From NCBI GenBank assembly GCA_947303695.1, contig CAMYYX010000001.1, positions 1-38,615 of the forward strand: DNA of 38,615 bases, in the 5' to 3' direction. Position 1 is the stretch's first letter. Every line of letters starts with the position of its first letter. Source of the DNA: an uncultured Prevotellaceae bacterium (GTDB taxonomy: Bacteria; Bacteroidota; Bacteroidia; Bacteroidales; Bacteroidaceae). This document shows, piece by piece, positions 25,765 to 33,584 of this stretch. The position numbers were made by a program, and so were the translations under genes. The notes beneath the pieces were generated by a model. The model worked only from the letters and a program-made list of their open reading frames with translations. It searched no databases and was not told the origin of the DNA.

Positions 25765-26591
25765 ATATCGTTGGAGTCTATAGGGCCAGTCAGTTTTCTC
25801 CTAATATGGAGGGACGCGATGCAGCTATCCTGAATGCTGTAGCTGACCGATTGCGGCAGTCGGTACATGTGATGACATGTGTGCATGAAGAGCAGCTTGC
25901 CAAGACCGATGTGGAAGCTGCTGATATAGTTCTCTCTATGGGACGGTTCGCGAGTACGTTAGATCTCTTGCAAGAGATTGAAGCTGAAGGGGTAAAGGTC
26001 ATCAATTCCTCCATTGCAATTCGTCATTGCGAACGGAAGCGATTCACACAGATACTGATGGACGAAGATGTGCCATTTGCTCAGAGTCATGTGTTTCAAT
26101 CGTCCGACAACATTACATGGGACCTGTTCCCGTGTTGGTTGAAAAAAGGGGAGGGGTATGCCGAAGTGGCCGAAGATGTAGTCTTTGTACGGAATGCAGA
26201 GGAATTGGCTGCTCAGGTCGATCGTATGCGCCAACGAGGCATCGCTACGTTAGTGGTGTCGCAACACTTGGAAGGTGACCTCATAAAGTTCTATGGCGTT
26301 AGAGGGGCAGGGTTCTTCTCTTGGAGTTATGCATCCGATAGACCGAGCAAGTTTGGTAATGAAACCATCAACGGTCAGGCACATGGGTACCGTTTCTCTG
26401 AGAAAGAGTTGCGTGAAATCTGCACTCACGCAGCTACCGTGATAGGTTTGGATGTGTATGGAGGCGATTGTGTAGTCAGCGAAAATGGAACGATTCAATT
26501 GATAGATATAAATGATTGGCCAAGTTTCTCTCAATGCAGGGAACAGGCGGCCGAAATGATAAAAAATATAACGATACATAATGACAAATAA
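25761..26591 (+). CDS. ATP-grasp family protein in the inositol-lipid block
   Basis: A 276-residue protein with an ATP-grasp layout. The N-terminal third (residues 1-85) would be the pre-ATP-grasp domain. VINSSIAIRHCERKRF precedes the ATP-binding region, SQHLEGDLIKFYGV is in the central strand, and the metal-binding end is GGDCVVSENGTIQLIDIND, supplying the expected Asp, Asp and Asn. I see no lesion, so it should be active. The superfamily includes ligases (RimK-like) and inositol-phosphate kinases (ITPK1), but I cannot assign a substrate. It overlaps the NTP-transferase by 4 bases and the CDP-alcohol transferase by 11, so it is tightly coupled to both. Confidence 0.72.
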   Translation: MNIVGVYRASQFSPNMEGRDAAILNAVADRLRQSVHVMTCVHEEQLAKTDVEAADIVLSMGRFASTLDLLQEIEAEGVKVINSSIAIRHCERKRFTQILMDEDVPFAQSHVFQSSDNITWDLFPCWLKKGEGYAEVAEDVVFVRNAEELAAQVDRMRQRGIATLVVSQHLEGDLIKFYGVRGAGFFSWSYASDRPSKFGNETINGQAHGYRFSEKELREICTHAATVIGLDVYGGDCVVSENGTIQLIDINDWPSFSQCREQAAEMIKNITIHNDK

Positions 26592-27534
26592 AGAAAAACT
26601 GCAATCCACCCTCAAGTCAAACGATATTGAGGAGTGGCTTGACTTAAAGATTGTACGCCCGATAGGCTATTGGTGGACGTTACTGTTTCTTAAACTGAAT
26701 GTACATCCTAATACGGTCACGGTGTTGTCCATGATTATCGGAGGTGCAGCGGGTTTCTTCTTGGTGAAGCGAGCCGACACAACAGAAGGTCTTATCTACA
26801 ACATTATAGGTATCCTGTTGGTGATGTGGGCCAATATCTACGATAGCACCGATGGACAGTTGGCACGACTCACGGGCAAGAAGAGCCGTCTGGGACGTAT
26901 CCTCGATGGAGCAGCCGGCGATATATGGTTCCTCTCTATCTATTTCGGATTGGCCATTCGTCTCTGCGACCAGACCATCCCATTCACCAACATGAAGTGG
27001 GGATGGATATCGTTTGCCCTTATGGCAACATCCGGATTCCTCTGTCATGCACGTCAGTGCAATCTTGCTGACTACTACCGTCAGGCACACCTCTTCTTCC
27101 AGAAGGGAGCAGCCAACAGCGAGTTAGACAACTACAAGCAGCAGAAAGCCCTGTACGATGAAGCGAAATGGAGCGACGACTTCATTTGGAAGTTCTTCCT
27201 GCTCACATACGTACGTTACACCAAGATACAGGAAGCACAGACTCCTGAATTCCAGAAACTGATGGCAGCAGTGAAACAAGCCTATCCAAACGATTTGCCA
27301 CAATCACTTCGCGATGATTTCCGTGCTCATAGCCTACCTCTTATCAAGTATGTCAACATGTTGTCGTTCAACACACGTGCTATTGTGCTTTATGTCACTT
27401 GTCTCATCGACATGCCATACCTCTATCCTCTGTTCGAGATATTTGTATTGATGAGCATGTTTTTCTATATGCGCTCATCCCACGAAAAGTTCTGTAAGCA
27501 ATTAAGACAAAATGTTGAAGCAGGAAAGTATTAA
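26581..27534 (+). CDS. CDP-alcohol phosphatidyltransferase family protein
   Basis: A 317-residue membrane transferase joining a CDP-activated group to an alcohol. The signature begins as expected: Asp88-x-x-Asp91-Gly92-x-x-Ala95-Arg96, eight residues, Gly105, three residues, Asp109. In the usual pattern Asp109 is followed after three residues by the catalytic Asp; here that position is Gly113 and an Asp comes one later (Asp114, in LDGAAGDIW). Hydrophobic helices flank the motif, with a central soluble insert at about 150-245. Being next to a nucleotidyltransferase and upstream of inositol-phosphate synthase, it may build an inositol phospholipid; this is inferred. It overlaps the HAD gene by 23 bases. 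Confidence 0.85.
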   Translation: MTNKEKLQSTLKSNDIEEWLDLKIVRPIGYWWTLLFLKLNVHPNTVTVLSMIIGGAAGFFLVKRADTTEGLIYNIIGILLVMWANIYDSTDGQLARLTGKKSRLGRILDGAAGDIWFLSIYFGLAIRLCDQTIPFTNMKWGWISFALMATSGFLCHARQCNLADYYRQAHLFFQKGAANSELDNYKQQKALYDEAKWSDDFIWKFFLLTYVRYTKIQEAQTPEFQKLMAAVKQAYPNDLPQSLRDDFRAHSLPLIKYVNMLSFNTRAIVLYVTCLIDMPYLYPLFEIFVLMSMFFYMRSSHEKFCKQLRQNVEAGKY

Positions 27535-28237
27535 AGGAATCATTTTCGACTATGGCGGTACACTTGATACGAATGGTGTACATTGGTCAGAGGTTCTTTG
27601 GGAAAAATATCAGCAGGAGCAGATTGCTGTTACCAAGGATCAGTTCCGCGAGAGCTATGTGTATGCAGAGCGTGAACTGGCAAAGAATCCCTACATCAAA
27701 CCAGAACATACATTTATGGATGTTCTTCGTATCAAGACTGATATTGAGACTCGTTATTTAGTTGATAATGGAATGTGGACTGTCAATGAGTTGACTCGTC
27801 GTGCCTCCTACGAACATGTTACCTTAAGATGCTATCAGCATGTGATGGATGTGTTGCAAGCGAGCCGCAAGGTTCTCCATACATTGGCGGAGCATTATCC
27901 AATGGTGTTAGTGAGTAATTTCTATGGTAATATTCACACCGTTCTGCAGGACTTCCAGCTAACGTATTTTAAGGATGTCATTGAATCGTCGGTTGTAGGC
28001 GTTCGTAAACCCGATCCTCAGATTTTTATGATGGGAGTTGAAGCACTAGGCTTAAAGCCGGAAGAGACGGTTGTGATAGGAGACTCATTCTCTAAAGATA
28101 TTTTGCCAACTCGCCAAATCGGATGCCAGACCATTTGGCTGAAAGGACAAGGGTGGGGGAGTGAAGAAGTTGATGAATCGTTGCCGTCACTCATCCTGAC
28201 AGACATCTCGAAACTGCCTGAATACGTACTTAAATAG
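27512..28237 (+). CDS. HAD-superfamily hydrolase, DxG variant
   Basis: A 241-residue HAD-like protein. Motif I is FDYGGTL: the nucleophile Asp13 is present but the second Asp, which normally serves as acid/base in phosphatases, is Gly15. Motif II is VLVSNFYG, motif III Lys166 in GVRKPDP, motif IV GDSFSKD. The variant motif is found in several HAD groups including some with altered or low phosphatase activity. In this locus it could act on inositol phosphate or a lipid phosphate, but the missing Asp makes this uncertain. It overlaps the transferase gene; a promoter for the inositol-phosphate synthase gene follows. Confidence 0.82.
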   Translation: MLKQESIKGIIFDYGGTLDTNGVHWSEVLWEKYQQEQIAVTKDQFRESYVYAERELAKNPYIKPEHTFMDVLRIKTDIETRYLVDNGMWTVNELTRRASYEHVTLRCYQHVMDVLQASRKVLHTLAEHYPMVLVSNFYGNIHTVLQDFQLTYFKDVIESSVVGVRKPDPQIFMMGVEALGLKPEETVVIGDSFSKDILPTRQIGCQTIWLKGQGWGSEEVDESLPSLILTDISKLPEYVLK

Positions 28238-28286
28238 TATGAAAGTCATTAAGAAAGGTCAAAAGGATGAATAATTGGACTGTATT

Positions 28287-28318
28287 TTTGATACTCAGTA
28301 ATAAAATGATTATCTTTG
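28287..28318 (+). promoter_or_regulatory. Promoter of the inositol-1-phosphate synthase gene
   Basis: TTTG at 28287-28290 and TATCTTTG at 28311-28318 with 20 bases between, followed by CA: a complete Bacteroidetes promoter match, 36 bases before the ATG. It means the synthase can be expressed apart from the genes upstream. Confidence 0.75.
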
Positions 28319-28354
28319 CAAGAAATTTCTAATAAAGGAATATATAAATAAAAA

Positions 28355-29662
28355 ATGGCAAATCAGATAGTAAAACCAGCAGATGGAAGACTTGGCATTA
28401 TGGTCGTTGGACTTGGTGCTGTGGCATCTACGTTGATGACGGGTGTGTTCATGGCGCGTAAGGGTTTGGCAAAACCTGTGGGTTCGTTGATTGAGTATGA
28501 CAAGATTCGAGTGGGAAAAGGGAAAGAAAAGCAATATCTTTCATACAGAGAGATTGTGCCAATTGCTGAATTGAACGATATTGTGTTTGGCGCTTGGGAT
28601 ATTTATCCTGTGGATGCTTATCGTAGTGCCATGTATGCAGAAGTACTGAAGGAGAAAGATATAGAACCCGTAAAAGACGAATTGGAGAAGATTGTCCCGA
28701 TGAAAGCGGCCTTCGACAGGAATTATGCAAAACGATTGGATGGCGACAATGTGATGGAAGCGAAGACCCGTTGGGAGATGGTAGAACAATTGCGTGAGGA
28801 TATTCGTACTTTCAAGCAGAAGAATTGTTGTGCACGTATTGTTGTAGCATGGGCTGCATCTACGGAAATATATGTTCCGTATAATGAATCCGTTCATGGA
28901 TCATTGGCTGCATTGGAAGCTGCCATGAAAGCAGACGACAAAGAGCATGTCGCTCCGTCTATGTGTTATGCCTATGCAGCATTGACCGAAGGTGCTCCGT
29001 TTATCATGGGTGCTCCGAATACGACCGTCGATATTCCTGCTATGTGGGAATTGGCAGAGAAGACCAAGATGCCTATCGCCGGTAAGGATTTCAAGACAGG
29101 TCAGACATTGGTGAAGAGCGGCTTTGCCCCCATTATCGGTACACGTTGTCTGGGACTGAGCGGATGGTTCTCTACGAATATTCTTGGCAATCGTGATGGT
29201 TTGGTATTGGATGAACCGGAAAACTTCCATACGAAGGAAGTCAGCAAGTTGTCTACACTTGAGTCTATCCTCGTTCCTGAGAAACAACCAGACCTCTATA
29301 CCGACTACTATCACAAGGTGCGCATCAACTACTATCCTCCACGTAATGACAATAAGGAGGGGTGGGACAATATTGACATCTTCGGCTGGATGGGTTATCC
29401 GATGCAGATAAAGATTGATTTTCTGTGTCGTGATTCCATTCTCGCAGCACCATTATTATTAGACCTATGTCTGTTTAGCGACCTTGCTGCACGTGCTGGT
29501 CGATATGGCATACAGCGGTTCCTCAGTTTCTATCTCAAAAGTCCGATGCACGACTACACAAAGGGTGAGGTGCCCGTGAATCATCTGTTCCAGCAGTACG
29601 TGATGTTGAAGAATGCGATACGTGAGATGGGTGGATATGAGGCAGATGAGGAGATAGACTAA
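28355..29662 (+). CDS. myo-Inositol-1-phosphate synthase
   Basis: A 435-residue NAD-dependent enzyme turning glucose-6-phosphate into myo-inositol-1-phosphate. The NAD site is MVVGLGAVASTLMTG near 16-30. The central substrate region is IAGKDFKTGQTLVKSG with Lys244 and Lys247, similar to the DDFKSGQT block of other synthases, and CRDSILAAPLLLDL near 358-371 matches the conserved C-terminal block. It is cytosolic and probably a tetramer. With its own promoter it ends the putative inositol-lipid block; in Bacteroidetes this enzyme feeds inositol glycerophospholipids and inositol sphingolipids. A DUF5686 outer-membrane protein gene follows 61 bases later. Confidence 0.95.
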   Translation: MANQIVKPADGRLGIMVVGLGAVASTLMTGVFMARKGLAKPVGSLIEYDKIRVGKGKEKQYLSYREIVPIAELNDIVFGAWDIYPVDAYRSAMYAEVLKEKDIEPVKDELEKIVPMKAAFDRNYAKRLDGDNVMEAKTRWEMVEQLREDIRTFKQKNCCARIVVAWAASTEIYVPYNESVHGSLAALEAAMKADDKEHVAPSMCYAYAALTEGAPFIMGAPNTTVDIPAMWELAEKTKMPIAGKDFKTGQTLVKSGFAPIIGTRCLGLSGWFSTNILGNRDGLVLDEPENFHTKEVSKLSTLESILVPEKQPDLYTDYYHKVRINYYPPRNDNKEGWDNIDIFGWMGYPMQIKIDFLCRDSILAAPLLLDLCLFSDLAARAGRYGIQRFLSFYLKSPMHDYTKGEVPVNHLFQQYVMLKNAIREMGGYEADEEID

Positions 29663-29672
29663 AGCCCTCGTT

Positions 29673-29707
29673 AAACGCTAAAATCTAAACGCTAAAATCT
29701 AAACGCT
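29673..29707 (+). repeat. Heptad repeat AAACGCT/AAAATCT, five units
   Basis: The 14-base unit AAACGCTAAAATCT occurs twice (29673-29686, 29687-29700) and is followed by a further AAACGCT, giving five alternating 7-base units. It fills the gap between the inositol-phosphate synthase and DUF5686 genes, and ends 16 bases before the TTG start. Confidence 0.8.
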
Positions 29708-29723
29708 CAACGGAATCAAAGGA

Positions 29724-32321
29724 TTGAAGAGGTCTCTGTTACATATCATCGTTATGCTATTCCTGTCGCTTGGTGCATGTGCCCAGGTGACAGGTGTGGT
29801 TATTGATTCCAAGACCCGCCAACCGATAGATTTTGCGAATGTGTATTATGACGGAACGACAACCGGAGTAACGACAGATGCGAAAGGACGCTTTTCCATT
29901 AAGGAACGTGATGATTGGAAAGTGTTGACCGTATCAGGATTGGGATATGTGACACAAAAAGTCCGTTTGATTGCTGGAAAGAATAAGAATCTGAAGATAT
30001 TGCTTGTAAGTGCTCCTCGTCAGATAGAAGAGGTAACGATTCAGGGACGCCGTACTCGTTATAGTAGGAGAGACAATCCTGCGGTTGAATTGATGAGAAA
30101 GGTAATCGACCATAAGAAATCGTACGATCTTCATCAAAAGGACTTCTTCAATTACACGAAATACGAGAAGATGGTTTTCTCGCTCAACGAGTTCACGGAG
30201 AAAGTGTTTGAGGAGAACGAGATGAAACGCTTTGCTTTCCTCAAAGATCATGTAGAGCGTTGTCCGGAGACCGGTAAACTGATTCTTCCCCTTACAGTCG
30301 ATGAATCTATCTCAGAGCTGTTTTACCGTAAGAGTCCCCACACAGAGAAGTGCATGATAAAGGCACAGAGCAATAAAGGCGTTAACGAATTGGTGAACAC
30401 CGGGGATATCTTAACGAGCGTGTTGAAAGATGTATTTACGGATGTGGATATCTATGAAAACGAATGCCGTTTGTTACAGCATCCATTCAAAAGCCCAATA
30501 GCCAATAGTGCTATCTCGTTTTACAGATATTATATCGAAGATACGTTGATGATTGATGACGATGAGGTCATACAGGTAGAGTTCGGACCGAACAATCCAC
30601 AGGACTTTGGCTTTTCCGGTACGCTTTTTATCTTGGCTGACTCAAGTTATCAAGTGAGGAAGGTTGAACTTCATATTCCGTCTCGTAGTGATGTGAATTT
30701 TGTGGAGAACATGGTTATTTCACAGGATTTCGCAGAATTGCCCACAGGTGAACGTGTTGTTGTGAGTAATGACATGTTGGTCGAATTGAAGCTCGCATCA
30801 TTTTTGAAGAAGTTACAGGTCCAGCGTGTCATCCGGAACAAGAATTATTCATTTGATGAGATTTCCGAAAAGGTCTTTAAGCGGATCAAAGGTTCGGTTT
30901 ACAAAGAACCTGATGCAGAAATGCAAACCGATGATTATTGGAATGAGTATCGTGAGGTGGAACTGACGCGTAGTGAGAGCCAGATGGATACTTTCCTTGA
31001 TCGTTTGCAGAAGGTGAAGGGATTCAAATACTTGATTTTTGGATTCAAGGCGCTTGTTGAAAACTTTGTTGAGACAGGCGATTCCACTCATAACTATGTC
31101 GATATCGGTCCGGTCAACACCATCATTACGAATAACCATTATGACAAGTGGCGTTTTCGTGTGTCTGCGTTGACCAATGCAAATCTCAGTCCGCATCTCT
31201 TTGCAAGTGGTTATGTGGCGTATGGAACCAAGACGCATCATGTGTATGGAAAAGCACAACTCACATATTCGTTCAATAAGAAGGCGTATCTGCCTCGTGA
31301 GTTCCCCATGAACAATCTTTCCATCACGTATCTGAACGATGTGGTGAGTCCGTTTGACAAGTTCATCCCGACCGATAAGGATAACATGTTCTTAGCCCTC
31401 AAGGCAGTAAGTGTGGATCAGTTCAACCATACGAATGAAGTGAAGATAGCATACGACCGCGAGTATCTCAATGGTTTGAAGTTCAATGCTTCGTTCACAC
31501 ACACGAGGAACAGACCTGTCGATGCGCTGTTCTATCAGCCGCTCGATGATGCAGGCGCTCCGGTCAACGACCCTGCAAAGTGGAAGCATAGCATGACTAC
31601 AGCAGAGGCAAAGGCTGCTATTTCTTTCGAACCTGGTGCCGCCTACATCAATACCAAACAGCGTCGAATCAAACTCAATAAAGAGGCTCCGATTATTACT
31701 GTGAGTCACACAATGGGTTTCAACAAGTTGTTGGGTGGTGAGTACGAATACAATGTGACAGAAGGGACAATCTACAAGCGCGTATGGATTCCCAACAGCT
31801 TTGGCAAGATGGACTTTTTGCTGCAAGGAGGTATTCAGTGGAACAAAGTACCGTTCCCATTGCTGATCCATCCTGCTGCCAATCAGTCTTACATCCTCGA
31901 AGACAATACCTTTTCGTTGATTGGTAATCTTGAGTTCCTCAACGACCGCTATCTGTCTTTGATGTATAGTTGGGACCTGAGCGGAAAGCTGTTCAATCGT
32001 ATTCCATTGTTGAGGAAGTTGAAGTGGAGAGAAATGGTTGGTTTGAACGTGCTTTGGGGTACTTTGACCGATAAGAATAATCCAATGAAGACAAACGATA
32101 AGAGTGGGTTGTTCTATTTCCCGGGTCATTTCCAGCCAGATGGTTCGTATGAATGTAATACCGTTGTTATGGACCCTAAGACGCCTTATGTAGAATTACG
32201 TTTGGCAATACACAATATATTGAAAATCGTTCATGTCGAGTATGTTCGACGTTTGACCTATCTTTCTAACCCCAACATCCGAAAATGGGGTATTCGATTA
32301 AAAGTACGTATGAGCTTTTAG
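29724..32321 (+). CDS. DUF5686 outer-membrane protein with carboxypeptidase-like N-terminal domain
   Basis: An 865-residue protein. A signal peptide (MKRSLLHIIVMLFLSLGACA) is followed by a CarboxypepD-reg-like beta-sandwich at about 21-105 (VTGVVIDSKTRQPIDFANV...GLGYVTQKVRL), then a long beta-strand-rich DUF5686 region ending in RMSF with C-terminal Phe, as in outer-membrane barrels. The domain order resembles TonB-dependent transporters but there is no TonB plug. Function unknown. The start codon is TTG 29724; the next ATG (codon 11) would remove most of the signal peptide. It precedes the TPR and DUF4105 genes on the same strand. Confidence 0.85.
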   Translation: MKRSLLHIIVMLFLSLGACAQVTGVVIDSKTRQPIDFANVYYDGTTTGVTTDAKGRFSIKERDDWKVLTVSGLGYVTQKVRLIAGKNKNLKILLVSAPRQIEEVTIQGRRTRYSRRDNPAVELMRKVIDHKKSYDLHQKDFFNYTKYEKMVFSLNEFTEKVFEENEMKRFAFLKDHVERCPETGKLILPLTVDESISELFYRKSPHTEKCMIKAQSNKGVNELVNTGDILTSVLKDVFTDVDIYENECRLLQHPFKSPIANSAISFYRYYIEDTLMIDDDEVIQVEFGPNNPQDFGFSGTLFILADSSYQVRKVELHIPSRSDVNFVENMVISQDFAELPTGERVVVSNDMLVELKLASFLKKLQVQRVIRNKNYSFDEISEKVFKRIKGSVYKEPDAEMQTDDYWNEYREVELTRSESQMDTFLDRLQKVKGFKYLIFGFKALVENFVETGDSTHNYVDIGPVNTIITNNHYDKWRFRVSALTNANLSPHLFASGYVAYGTKTHHVYGKAQLTYSFNKKAYLPREFPMNNLSITYLNDVVSPFDKFIPTDKDNMFLALKAVSVDQFNHTNEVKIAYDREYLNGLKFNASFTHTRNRPVDALFYQPLDDAGAPVNDPAKWKHSMTTAEAKAAISFEPGAAYINTKQRRIKLNKEAPIITVSHTMGFNKLLGGEYEYNVTEGTIYKRVWIPNSFGKMDFLLQGGIQWNKVPFPLLIHPAANQSYILEDNTFSLIGNLEFLNDRYLSLMYSWDLSGKLFNRIPLLRKLKWREMVGLNVLWGTLTDKNNPMKTNDKSGLFYFPGHFQPDGSYECNTVVMDPKTPYVELRLAIHNILKIVHVEYVRRLTYLSNPNIRKWGIRLKVRMSF

Positions 32322-32351
32322 GATAATGGAAATAACTATAAAATAAATAAA

Positions 32352-33584
32352 ATGCAAAAAATGAAACACATATTGGTACTTCTCTTGTTGACTTCTTCAG
32401 CATTGACTGTGGGAGCCCAAGAGCCGTTTAACCCCAAGAAAACTATCAAGGAGGTGAAGGCTCAGCTTAAAGCAGAGAAATACCAGCAGGCTGATGATAT
32501 ACTCAGTAAAGCCATGAATGCCAACAAGGAGGCAAAGGACAACGCTGAGTTTCATTATCTGCGTTTGCAATCATTACAGGGACTGGCTACTGCTGAAAAC
32601 CGTAACATGTTCTTGAATACACGTCCCGATACCGCTAAATATTTCACTTATATCAGTCGCATATACGAGTATGGCTTCTCGTGCGATAGTCTTGATCGGA
32701 TTCCTGATGAGAAAGGGAGGGTGCGTCCGGCCTATACATCACACATTGTCAATCTATTGTATGCCTATCGTAATAACATCAAGAGTGCAGGAAAGTACTA
32801 TTATAAGAAAAACAAATTCGATGATGCTTATCGTTTCTTTGATCTCTATTTAACTACGCTTCATCATCCGTTGATTACCGCTGCAAAAGACTACAAAGTC
32901 GACGAAGACACCTTGTCACTTGCCAATCTTGCCGTTTTTGCAGCCTACAATGCGGCTCAATACAAGAATGTCATGAAATACCTACCGATGGCGATGAAAG
33001 ACAGCACGGATTATGCCTTACTCTGCCAGATAGGCAGTAAGTCCAGTATGGAACTCGTTGACACACTTGGAGCAGTCCGTTATCTGCGAGAGGGTTGGAA
33101 GACCGATCCCAAACAGGAGTTTTTCTATATCAACCTGATTGACTACCATGTAGAACGTCAGGAGTATGTTGATGCGATTCGGATTATTGACCAACAGTTG
33201 GAGGTAGAACCGCAGAAACGACTCTTGTGGTATCTGAAAGGAAAGTGTGAACAATGTATTGATAGTGTGGATACAGCTATCGACTGCTTTAACAAGGCCG
33301 TTGAGATTCAGCCCGATGATGCTTTGTCATATAGTAGTTTGGGAGGAATTTATATTGATAAAGCACGACAGGTGTACGATGTCAACAACAATCGTCCTGG
33401 AACCCAGGCTTATACACGTGCGAAGAACAAGCAGAACAAAATCTACAAGCAAGCGCAGGAAGTCTATGAGAATGCACGCAAATATGCACCCGACAACAAG
33501 GCCTTATGGCACGATGGGTTGATGGAAGTCTATTTCAAACTGAACCTTGGTAAAGAACTGAAAGAATTGGAAAATGAACAATAA
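32352..33584 (+). CDS. TPR-repeat periplasmic protein
   Basis: A 410-residue exported protein. Signal peptide MQKMKHILVLLLLTSSALTVGA before Gln23. The body is helical with tetratricopeptide-like repeats, clearest at about 265-345 (YVDAIRIIDQQLEVEPQ, TAIDCFNKAVEIQPDDALSY, LGGIYIDKA), and weaker ones near 30-75. TPR proteins act as scaffolds. It overlaps the DUF4105 gene by 11 bases, suggesting coupled translation and possibly a joint role in the envelope. No enzymatic motif is seen. Confidence 0.8.
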   Translation: MQKMKHILVLLLLTSSALTVGAQEPFNPKKTIKEVKAQLKAEKYQQADDILSKAMNANKEAKDNAEFHYLRLQSLQGLATAENRNMFLNTRPDTAKYFTYISRIYEYGFSCDSLDRIPDEKGRVRPAYTSHIVNLLYAYRNNIKSAGKYYYKKNKFDDAYRFFDLYLTTLHHPLITAAKDYKVDEDTLSLANLAVFAAYNAAQYKNVMKYLPMAMKDSTDYALLCQIGSKSSMELVDTLGAVRYLREGWKTDPKQEFFYINLIDYHVERQEYVDAIRIIDQQLEVEPQKRLLWYLKGKCEQCIDSVDTAIDCFNKAVEIQPDDALSYSSLGGIYIDKARQVYDVNNNRPGTQAYTRAKNKQNKIYKQAQEVYENARKYAPDNKALWHDGLMEVYFKLNLGKELKELENEQ

